Positions 61,001-64,000 of a stretch of DNA of 64,000 nt are shown here, one piece after another. Position numbers and translations under genes: made by a program. The notes below the pieces were generated by a model that saw only the letters and a program-made list of their open reading frames with translations, searched no databases and had not been told where the DNA came from. How positions within the stretch are numbered: the stretch's first letter is position 1; each line of letters opens with the position of its first letter. The DNA lies in NCBI GenBank assembly GCA_958298945.1, contig OY282606.1:70915622-70979621 (forward strand). The letters are read 5' to 3'. Source of the DNA: Atherix ibis (taxonomy: Eukaryota; Arthropoda; Insecta; Diptera; Athericidae).

Positions 61001-61439
61001 GATACTCATGATAAAATAAATATATTTTGAAAAAACACAAAATTCGCGATACTTTTTGAACAGACCTCGTATAACAGAAGCATTTATGCTTCTAGAAAAT
61101 ACGAACGCAAAATTGGTAAAATATTAACTCTAACGCCTTTCTGTCAATGGTCCATGAGAACATGAAAAAATAGGAGGCTAGAATATTTCTTATGTTAAAC
61201 GCACAATTTTCTTTTAATTCATATAAATAATAAAATATCCTTTCTTTATATATTTTTTTGATTTGACTTACTAATAATATTTATAGAAAGGACATGAATG
61301 TCGTAACATGCAAAGATTGGGTCCTACAAGGATTAGACTCGGTTCATGTGTGTCTAGAAAATTGTTTAGACCAAAGATCTGCGGCCGATGCCAACATCAA
61401 GATAAATGCTGTGTGCCTTCTGTATCTACAACTATTCAA
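28012..61439 (+). CDS. Ccn: CCN-family matricellular protein, six exons, 3' incomplete
   Basis: A secreted cysteine-rich protein of the CTGF/Cyr61/NOV family, which acts in the extracellular matrix. Coding exons are 28,012-28,095, 28,400-28,421, 56,572-56,651, 58,052-58,196, 59,351-59,562 and 61,287-61,439. They total 696 nt, or 232 codons, with GT-AG borders and consistent phases (0, 1, 0, 1, 0, 0). Domains in order are signal peptide, VWC with ten cysteines, TSP1 with six cysteines, and the first part of the CT cystine knot. No IGFBP domain was recognised, although vertebrate CCN proteins have one between signal peptide and VWC. The remaining CT exon(s) must lie beyond 64,000. NXT/S glycosylation sites occur in VWC and TSP1. 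Identification rests on domain order and spacing; the symbol follows the single Drosophila homologue. The first two exons are less certain than the rest. Confidence 0.85.
28400..28421 (+). CDS. Ccn: Ccn mini-exon, 22 nt
   Basis: Twenty-two bases encode ITKRFYF plus the first base of a codon. They lie between a strong acceptor (GTTCTTCTTTACAG) and a near-perfect donor (GGTAAGTATT). Entering in phase 0 it leaves in phase 1, exactly what the exon at 56,572 needs (G plus AC gives Asp). It is too short to be identified by homology, so the case rests on splice signals and phase. Confidence 0.5.
28422..30649 (+). other. first part of Ccn intron 2, no element seen
   Basis: AT-rich intronic sequence. 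It has poly-T and TTG runs near 29,430 and 30,140. ORFs here (28,639-28,836 and 29,831-30,013 minus) look like chance. No conserved element can be judged from one sequence. Confidence 0.4.
30650..32560 (+). mobile_element. RTE-like LINE remnant, endonuclease and RT
   Basis: Plus-strand frames give, in order: a leader with GGGGGAAACTGTAT near 30,709; the end of an EEP endonuclease ([19 protein letters not shown] near 30,850; [19 protein letters not shown] near 30,930, matching the NQIDHVLID-type motif; [16 protein letters not shown] near 31,020); a linker; the RT entry ([19 protein letters not shown] in ORF 31,662-31,961); [20 protein letters not shown] near 31,995; and [17 protein letters not shown] near 32,060. 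Stops and frameshifts abound. An inverted duplication at 31,885-31,963 disrupts the RT. The 3' end is missing: the reading fades near 32,520. Confidence 0.75.
31885..31963. repeat. fold-back repeat, 35-bp arms, 9-bp loop
   Basis: The left arm (31,885-31,919) contains CTACGCGCCAATCGATCG. The right arm (31,929-31,963) is its reverse complement with a single mismatch over 35 positions. The loop is AACTCACCA. It lies in the RT between the GKS-type block and the IDF motif. That interval is longer than I expect for the family by roughly 25 bases or more, so one arm was probably copied from the other. Confidence 0.95.
32570..34270 (-). mobile_element. RTE-like LINE remnant, 5' half, opposite orientation
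   Basis: On the minus strand this is related to the start of the element at 30,650-31,100. The leader near 34,240 shares GGGAAACTGT and, further on, TGGCTAGC-like stretches with 30,710-30,785. The endonuclease shows [11 protein letters not shown] near 33,580 (catalytic GDFN) and [20 protein letters not shown] with NQI near 32,860-32,930. The RT half is missing. About 430 bp between the two endonuclease blocks is longer than in the other copy and may hold an unidentified insertion. The ORF at 33,435-33,851 (plus) is a shadow. Confidence 0.65.
34271..36479 (+). other. Ccn intron 2 continued, no element seen
   Basis: AT-rich intronic DNA with no recognised transposon, RNA gene or exon. A short heptamer repeat is listed separately. 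Confidence 0.45.
36008..36033. repeat. short tandem repeat, unit of 7
   Basis: The unit GTTGAAA repeats about three and a half times. It is a simple microsatellite within AT-rich intron sequence. Confidence 0.8.
36485..36960 (+). mobile_element. R1-like LINE 3' UTR fragment
   Basis: Non-coding, GC-richer sequence resembling 46,950-47,380 downstream of the R1-type RT. Shared blocks include ACACACTGTGCC (36,672 against 47,122) and AGCTTGTAA followed by TTACTGA-TGT (36,854 against 47,308). Both lie on the plus strand. It is therefore a second, 5'-truncated copy of the same or a related element. The overlapping ORFs (36,495-36,782 minus; 36,664-36,852 plus) are not treated as genes. Confidence 0.55.
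36961..37470 (+). other. unidentified decayed coding-like segment
   Basis: G-rich, A-rich sequence unlike the surrounding intron. One plus frame reads [17 protein letters not shown] near 37,190, then after a few stops [15 protein letters not shown] and [11 protein letters not shown] near 37,310. This looks like a once-coding, charged protein segment. I do not recognise it. It may belong to the transposon whose 3' UTR precedes it or to a different insertion. Confidence 0.3.
37471..43017 (+). other. Ccn intron 2 continued, long AT-rich part
   Basis: About 5.5 kb with no recognised coding or mobile sequence. Two islands of higher complexity stand out, 38,690-38,800 and 39,220-39,430. The second has GCGCGTGCGGCGC-like composition in otherwise AT-rich DNA and is the best candidate here for a regulatory element or alternative first exon, though nothing proves either. 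Confidence 0.35.
43018..44040 (+). mobile_element. RTE-like LINE fragment, RT to 3' end
   Basis: Plus-strand frames start in the RT ([20 protein letters not shown] near 43,060; [17 protein letters not shown] near 43,125). They continue with [14 protein letters not shown] near 43,350 (the YADD motif changed to YAAD), [15 protein letters not shown] near 43,450, and the C-terminal [20 protein letters not shown] near 43,840, then [11 protein letters not shown] near 43,985. It ends AATAAAAAAAGA at 44,028-44,039, like the copy ending at 7,881. Part of the ORF (43,527-43,907) is open, but the whole is frameshifted and 5'-truncated. Confidence 0.75.
44041..45720 (+). other. Ccn intron 2 continued, unassigned patches
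   Basis: Between AT-rich DNA lie two more complex patches. At 44,700-44,940 a cysteine-containing ORF (44,700-44,888) gives [18 protein letters not shown]; it lacks the GCGCC motif of an IGFBP domain and has no convincing splice sites. At 45,060-45,350 there is pyrimidine-rich sequence of higher GC. Both may be old transposon pieces, and neither is recognised. Confidence 0.3.
45916..45957. repeat. imperfect fold-back, about 18-bp arms
   Basis: TTTCATGTAAAGTAACTTC and, 8 bases later, GAAGTTACTTCCATGAAA pair with one gap and one mismatch. It lies in the R1 RT where the protein reading keeps its normal length, so it may be partly coincidental. Confidence 0.6.
46005..46821 (+). pseudogene. R1-type reverse transcriptase, one frameshift
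   Basis: Two overlapping plus frames make one decayed RT. 46,005-46,331 carries motif B and YADD. 46,285-46,821 continues with [20 protein letters not shown], the thumb-like [20 protein letters not shown] and [13 protein letters not shown], then ALNV-type helical sequence and [20 protein letters not shown]. The +1 shift falls between about 46,285 and 46,320. The second frame stops at 46,821, before the cysteine-rich C-terminal motif expected in R1-clade proteins. It is the longest stretch of intact retrotransposon coding sequence in the window. Confidence 0.8.
47401..52045 (+). other. Ccn intron 2 continued, no confirmed gene
   Basis: About 4.6 kb of AT-rich intron. The one ORF of note is 49,155-49,535 on the minus strand, listed separately. 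I saw no TIR, LINE motif or RNA gene. Confidence 0.4.
49155..49535 (-). other. 126-codon antisense ORF, doubtful
   Basis: This open frame is long for such AT-rich DNA (it starts [20 protein letters not shown] and ends [11 protein letters not shown]). It is rich in Phe, Leu, Ile and Tyr with a few Lys, which could be a membrane-like protein or simply translated AT-rich sequence. No domain, splice site or motif was recognised. Treated as unproven. Confidence 0.15.
52046..52124. repeat. 79-bp sequence, source or copy of a patch 2.1 kb away
   Basis: AT-rich sequence including ATTAAAATATAAATTCAACT. It recurs at 54,178-54,256 with one visible mismatch over 79 positions, in the same orientation. 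Here it sits in unremarkable intron and is probably the original. Confidence 0.93.
52613..53159 (-). mobile_element. family A mariner, internally deleted (MITE-like)
   Basis: A 547-bp element with TA at both sides (52,611-52,612; 53,160-53,161). The terminal repeats are essentially perfect: CGTGGGTCATTCAACAAGTA and the partner ending CTTGATGAATGACCCACG. From the low end it matches the family A element at 3.1 kb for about 90 bases. It then jumps near 52,697 to the part that encodes [14 protein letters not shown] sequence, dropping the whole catalytic half. A further small deletion removes RGRTSV-type residues near 52,830. Intact ends mean it could be moved in trans if an active transposase existed. 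Confidence 0.92.
52697..53014 (-). pseudogene. N-terminal remnant of mariner transposase
   Basis: The minus-strand frame 53,014-52,823 begins [20 protein letters not shown], like the 3.1-kb copy. It continues through [20 protein letters not shown] and [17 protein letters not shown], then shifts frame at a small deletion. The second frame gives [20 protein letters not shown] and [14 protein letters not shown]. Only the DNA-binding region remains. Confidence 0.85.
53230..53990 (-). pseudogene. DUF4817-type transposase remnant
   Basis: The minus strand reads, from the high end, [20 protein letters not shown] near 53,920, [20 protein letters not shown] near 53,820 (helix-turn-helix with R-S-LG-S-TT--IL wording), then [20 protein letters not shown] and [12 protein letters not shown] in ORF 53,693-53,448. 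These are hallmarks of the insect transposase group whose N-terminus is annotated DUF4817 and whose core reads FSDEAHF--NGYVN-QN. A short deletion removes the tryptophan-rich VWCG block. No termini were identified. It lies between two mariners. Confidence 0.7.
54078..54798 (-). mobile_element. cecropia/mellifera-type mariner with filler patch
   Basis: The third copy of the family seen at 11.7 and 24.9 kb. The high-end TIR is present (ending TTTTCTGAACAACCCAA, TA at 54,799-54,800). The low-end TIR is missing and similarity starts near 54,078. Compared with the 11.7-kb copy it lacks about 27 bases near 54,095. At 54,178-54,256 it holds a 79-bp copy of 52,046-52,124 in place of about 7 bases. 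Decayed N-terminal transposase reads on the minus strand ([20 protein letters not shown] in ORF 54,522-54,331). Confidence 0.82.
54178..54256. repeat. 79-bp patch inside the mariner
   Basis: Identical to 52,046-52,124 except for one base. Other copies of this mariner read CAAACAGAT-ATAGCAT-AACCTTTTTTT at this point. Here the middle 7 bases are replaced by the patch, with three or fewer bases of overlap at each edge. Confidence 0.93.
55049..55410. mobile_element. solo LTR, 362 bp, 4-bp target duplication
   Basis: Starts TGTTACGATG and ends GATCGTGACA, so it has TG...CA ends. It is flanked by GTAC on both sides (55,045-55,048; 55,411-55,414). A 4-bp duplication is typical of Gypsy-group LTR retrotransposons. 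AATAAA signals lie near 55,316-55,325, a TTTAG repeat near 55,190, and an approximate 40-bp direct repeat covers its first 85 bases. No internal coding region is present, so this is the product of LTR-LTR recombination. Orientation is probably plus, judged by the AATAAA. Confidence 0.85.
55415..56571 (+). other. end of Ccn intron 2
   Basis: Mixed AT-rich and more complex sequence. About 55,850-56,240 is less AT-rich and contains a set of direct and inverted copies listed separately. The acceptor TATTCACAG ends at 56,571. Confidence 0.45.
56103..56204. repeat. three copies of one unit: two direct, one inverted
   Basis: AGTATAGGAAAGTTTGGCTA-GGGAAAAA occurs at 56,103-56,130 and 56,142-56,169 (spacing 39). 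The second copy then forms a hairpin with 56,172-56,204: arms of 32 and 33 bases, paired throughout except for one extra T, around an 8-base loop GAAAAAAG. Confidence 0.95.
56572..56651 (+). CDS. Ccn: Ccn exon: first part of VWC domain
   Basis: Entering in phase 1 and leaving in phase 0, this 80-nt exon reads [19 protein letters not shown] and KTQCVCE. It holds VWC cysteines 1-4, with the typical C-x3-C-x-C group and an NTT glycosylation site. Acceptor TATTCACAG and donor GTAAGG are clear. The next exon starts in phase 0 with NGRHAC, continuing the domain without a gap. Confidence 0.9.
57200..57860 (+). mobile_element. possible LINE remnant in Ccn intron 3
   Basis: Less AT-rich sequence with weak RT-like readings on the plus strand. 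[14 protein letters not shown] is near 57,790 (like the GVPQGS of motif B, preceded by an RTSYL-NR block), and an earlier YW-type patch is near 57,500. Stops are frequent and no frame persists. It might belong to an I-factor or similar LINE. It contains a 30-bp fold-back. Confidence 0.35.
57605..57677. repeat. fold-back repeat, 30-bp arms, 13-bp loop
   Basis: The left arm begins AGGGCGAGTCCTCTCTCTCG (57,605-57,634). The right arm (57,648-57,677) ends GAAAGAGGACTCGCCCT. 26 of 30 positions pair, with the outer 14 perfect. It interrupts the possible LINE remnant. Confidence 0.88.
58052..58196 (+). CDS. Ccn: Ccn exon: second part of VWC domain
   Basis: This 145-nt exon, phase 0 to phase 1, reads [20 protein letters not shown], then [20 protein letters not shown]. 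It supplies VWC cysteines 5-10. The closing CC-x4-C spacing (CCKVWLC) matches that of CCN proteins. It ends TPTAD plus one base before GTATGT. The overlapping minus-strand ORF (58,325-57,876) is a shadow. Confidence 0.93.
59351..59562 (+). CDS. Ccn: Ccn exon: TSP1 domain
   Basis: A 212-nt exon from acceptor TATTATACAG to donor GTGAGT, phase 1 to 0. It codes for a complete thrombospondin type-1 repeat of the CCN kind: [20 protein letters not shown] with a single Trp, then [15 protein letters not shown], six cysteines in all. NTS and NTT sites could be glycosylated. An Asn- and Asp-rich linker (DDNNVNSN) follows, leading to the CT domain. In CCN proteins this module binds matrix and growth-factor partners. 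Confidence 0.95.
59563..60159 (+). other. Ccn intron between TSP1 and CT exons, part before mariner
   Basis: AT-rich intron sequence without recognised elements. The short minus ORF at 59,708-59,902 looks like chance. Confidence 0.4.
60162..61069 (+). mobile_element. mariner of a further lineage, in Ccn intron
   Basis: A 908-bp element has TA at both sides (60,160-60,161; 61,070-61,071). The TIRs are CGATGTCCGTTCAGAAAGTA and, at the far end, the partner ending GTATCGCGAATTTTG-type sequence, reading ACTTTTTGAACAGACCTCG. The family has ends and transposase wording unlike the other mariners here. It lies between the TSP1 and CT exons in the same orientation as the gene. Confidence 0.88.
60420..61012 (+). 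pseudogene. mariner transposase, C-terminal half, degraded
   Basis: The plus strand begins at [20 protein letters not shown] (first catalytic Asp, 60,425-60,480), then [15 protein letters not shown]. After frameshifts, a HHDNA-like remnant sits near 60,712 and the segment reading [19 protein letters not shown] near 60,825 (ORF 60,708-60,896). The last part is [11 protein letters not shown], then [18 protein letters not shown]. The helix-turn-helix half is missing: a deletion joins the 5' leader to the catalytic domain near 60,415. The minus ORF 60,423-60,881 is a shadow. Confidence 0.8.
61287..61439 (+). CDS. Ccn: Ccn exon: start of CT cystine-knot domain
   Basis: A 153-nt exon, phase 0 to 0, between acceptor ATTTATAG and donor GTAAGT. 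It reads [20 protein letters not shown], then [20 protein letters not shown] and [11 protein letters not shown]. The cysteines follow the CCN C-terminal pattern (C...C...C-x2-C...CC). The rest of the CT domain, normally starting V-F-C-P-like, is not found before 64,000, so the gene runs off the window. Confidence 0.95.
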
Positions 61440-63352
61440 GTAAGTTTCCATATTAACTATGGCCAAATGAAAATACTGGTTTTTTTTTAATATTTTATTA
61501 TATTTTAAATATGTTAATTTAAACATTGAAGCAGAATGAATGTATCCGTTAGTGATTGCCATTAGTAGTAATTGAAATTTAGCTACAATAGATTTTAAAC
61601 AAAATATCTTAAGAGAACTAACCTAAGTCATTTAAAATTTTCCATATCGAAATCCTAAAACAATTAATTTGACTAGTTTTTGGTCTTCTGAGTATAAACT
61701 ATGACTTGGTAGATTCAATTATTTTAATGTAAATCAAATTTAGGTTCGTTTGGAGGTAAATTCATTTTGGACTGATAAACTCGTATTAAGAGACTAGAAG
61801 ATTGACAAATAGGCAGACGTTGGGATAGACGGATAGACAGTAAGTTTATAAAGATAAAGGAGACTGAACAGATTGTCCTTAATAGTTAAACAGACTCCTT
61901 CCATTAACATTAAGACTCCAGTAAGGAGTCGTGCTTTGTGTTCACATAGGAATGTATGGTAATATGGTATGGTCACATGTGTACATAAATACTTGTGCGT
62001 ACATACACTATTTGTGGATAATGCATATAATTATGCAGACTGGTACTCATTCCAACAAATGAACAAATGTAAGTGCACATGCGCAGAAAAGGATAAATTA
62101 ATGTCACAGTAGAGTAAATAATATTTTGAAGAGTCGATGAAGAAAAGTATTTTCTTGAATGTCGACAAAGCTCATTGGAAATATTACTGAACGAATACTA
62201 CTCAGCCAGACGCTTTAGTCTCAGAATTAATGATGCCATCAACATGTAGCCACAGACTTAATTTGTTACTTTTTGCTATTATTTTTGTTCTTCAATAAAA
62301 TTGTGTCTTTTTTCTGAAATTTACTACAACGAGCTCATTTGTACACGCCTTCGTATTACTGTTACCATAGCAATTTATGCAGAAAATCTAATACTGTGGA
62401 TCTTCAATTACTTTTATAAAATTTTCTGACTCTTTGAATATATTCGATTATCTTTCTATGGATTCACTACTAAGATACAAAAATAAAAAATAAAAACAAG
62501 ACAGTTTCAGGTAATTTGCTACTTTATCCTTCGGCTAATTTCGTCAATAAATGTGTCCTTATATACGTCTATAGCTAGCTACGTATAAGGATCTTCTTAG
62601 TATGTATGCGCCTATAAACACAGTAAAGCCTTCGATTTTATGGTAAAAGATAAATGTCTGAATACCTTAGGTAAGATAATAATTTAAGTGGATCTGTTCC
62701 GTTTCACATGAATTTCACGGAAATTCTATTTTCTAAATAATGTGACACCATGCATAGCCGATCTAAGCATATCGACTTCGAAATACCACGCAATTTATCG
62801 GAGATTTTATAACTAAACCACGAACGTTCTTAAGGTTCGTAGATTTTTCATTCGATCCAATTTGAGGATTCAATCAATTTACGTATAATTCGGGCTAGGA
62901 TCAAATAGATATTTTGGCAAAGCTCGGTAAAGGTATCTCAATAAAATGTGTTCGGTTTTTAGTAGATAAAAAACAATTCGAATGAATGGAAATGTTCTTA
63001 TCCTTGAAAATTTTATATTAAGTTTCTTCATGGTTCTCGTATTACAAAAGTATGAGCTTTTCATATATTAATTTCAAAAATTAAATTATTTTTGAGACGT
63101 ATAATTTTTTTTTAAAACAATTCTTAACTTCAAATTGTGCACTAAATTTAATTTAAATTAAAAACTTAATTTAAATGCTCTTACATTTGTTCACAGATAA
63201 AAATTAAATTACTAATTAATAGAAAAATTAATTTTTTATGATACAAAAATTAAATGCTTCCCAAAAAAGGTGACAACTCACTAAATTAATTTTATCATAT
63301 TAAATCGGTTTACTGATTATTGTGTTGCATATAAAAATACTTATATTAGCTA
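61440..63352 (+). other. Ccn intron after the first CT exon
   Basis: AT-rich intron with no further exon seen. I looked for an acceptor followed by a cysteine-containing continuation of the CT domain and found none. The TTTCAG at about 62,505 is followed by sequence without the needed cysteines. Confidence 0.45.
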
Positions 63353-64000
63353 CGAGGGTCTTTCAATAAGTCCTTAGAAAATCCGAGAAATTGCGCTCGT
63401 AGTGTCGGTATAGATTTTTTTGTTGTAAGTTTCAGCTCGATCCATAGCGTAGGTCAATTTCTATCGTCGATTAAAGTTAACGACATTTATTTGTGCATAA
63501 CAATGGAAAAAAGTGAGCTTAGGGCTGTCATCAAATATCTCCATTTGAAAGGCTTAAGCCCGAAAGAAATCAAAGCCGAGTTGGATGCAGTTCATGGCAC
63601 ATCTGCGCCTGTGTTTGCGACGGTTTACAATTTGGTGAATGAATTTAAATGTGGCCGTTTATCCACAAAAGATGAACATCATTCAGGACGCCCAGTTGAG
63701 GTGTCTACTCCTGAAATCATCGACAAAATCCACGATCTGATTTTGAACGATCGGCGAATTAAAGTGCGCGAATTAGTTGAGGCCACGGGCATATCACAAG
63801 GTACAATCGCTTCAATTTTGCATGAAAAATTGTCTGTGAAAAAAATTTCGGCAAGATGGGTGCCGCGTTTGCTCTCAGAGGAGAATAAGCGCAATCGTGT
63901 AGTGGACTCTGAGGCTATGTTGGCACTCTTTCATTGCAATCCTGCCGAATTCCTTCGTCGATATGTCACTGTGGACGAAACCTGGATACACTACCACACT
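63353..64000 (+). mobile_element. family B mariner, second copy, cut by window end
   Basis: Follows TA at 63,351-63,352 with TIR CGAGGGTCTTTCAATAAGTC. It is very similar to 26,221-27,509 but lacks about 40 bases in the 5' untranslated part. The transposase frame is open as far as the window goes. The right end is outside the window. Confidence 0.92.
63503..64000 (+). CDS. mariner transposase, open to window end (partial)
   Basis: Opens at MEKSELRAVIKYLHLKGLSP and runs 166 codons without a stop to the last base. It covers the helix-turn-helix region (LDAVHGTSAPVFATVYNLVN), the linker WVPRLLSEENKRNR and the first catalytic Asp in VDETWIHYHT. Compared with the 26-kb copy it keeps the Trp of WVPRLL, but it has Leu for Trp in the NWVNEF motif and Cys for Arg in FKRGR and FHRN. 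Whether it is intact depends on sequence beyond the window. Confidence 0.85.
   Translation, partial: MEKSELRAVIKYLHLKGLSPKEIKAELDAVHGTSAPVFATVYNLVNEFKCGRLSTKDEHHSGRPVEVSTPEIIDKIHDLILNDRRIKVRELVEATGISQGTIASILHEKLSVKKISARWVPRLLSEENKRNRVVDSEAMLALFHCNPAEFLRRYVTVDETWIHYHT

Noticed and set aside
62500..62560. Possible last CT exon of Ccn after TTTCAG near 62,505
   Set aside because: The following frame lacks the cysteines and the V-F-C-P-type start expected for the CT continuation.

Overview
The window looks like euchromatic, AT-rich DNA from a fly. I infer a dipteran, probably a brachyceran/cyclorrhaphan, from the insect CCN-family gene, the Jockey-, R1- and RTE-type retrotransposon remnants, several mariner lineages including irritans-type elements, and a solo LTR flanked by a 4-bp target duplication. 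The species cannot be fixed from the sequence alone.

Only one host protein gene can be supported. It is a plus-strand CCN (CTGF/Cyr61/NOV-like) matricellular protein gene, built from six coding exons between 28,012 and 61,439: signal-peptide exon, 22-nt mini-exon, two exons sharing one VWC domain, a TSP1 exon, and the first exon of the CT cystine-knot domain. The splice phases agree all the way through, giving 232 codons, and the last exon(s) must lie beyond 64,000. Intron 2 is about 28 kb. No IGFBP-domain exon was recognised, and the phases allow the mini-exon to join directly to the VWC exon.

Nearly everything else is decayed mobile DNA. From 1 to 28 kb, upstream of the first coding exon, there are: a Jockey-like LINE split by an irritans-type mariner; an RTE-like LINE fragment; a cecropia/mellifera-type mariner; a SINE inserted in a SINE with an 8-bp target duplication; two converging mariner remnants; RTE, Tc1/mariner and Jockey pieces; an R1-type 3' end; then a cecropia-type and a nearly intact irritans-type mariner 166 bp apart. 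Intron 2 (28.4-56.6 kb) carries two RTE-like remnants in opposite orientation, an R1-like 3' UTR piece, another RTE-like 3' half, an R1-type reverse transcriptase, an internally deleted MITE-like mariner, a DUF4817-type transposase remnant, a cecropia-type mariner patched with a 79-bp copy of a neighbouring sequence, and a solo LTR. Later introns hold another mariner and the start of a second copy of the nearly intact one.

The most unusual feature is a set of short-spacer fold-back inverted repeats (clearest at 31,885, 56,132, 57,605, 20,493 and 16,848). Together with the 79-bp patch and a 37-bp tandem duplication they look like scars of template-switching repair. No CRISPR array, prokaryotic operon or complete autonomous element was found, and the long remaining stretches are AT-rich DNA in which I see no gene.
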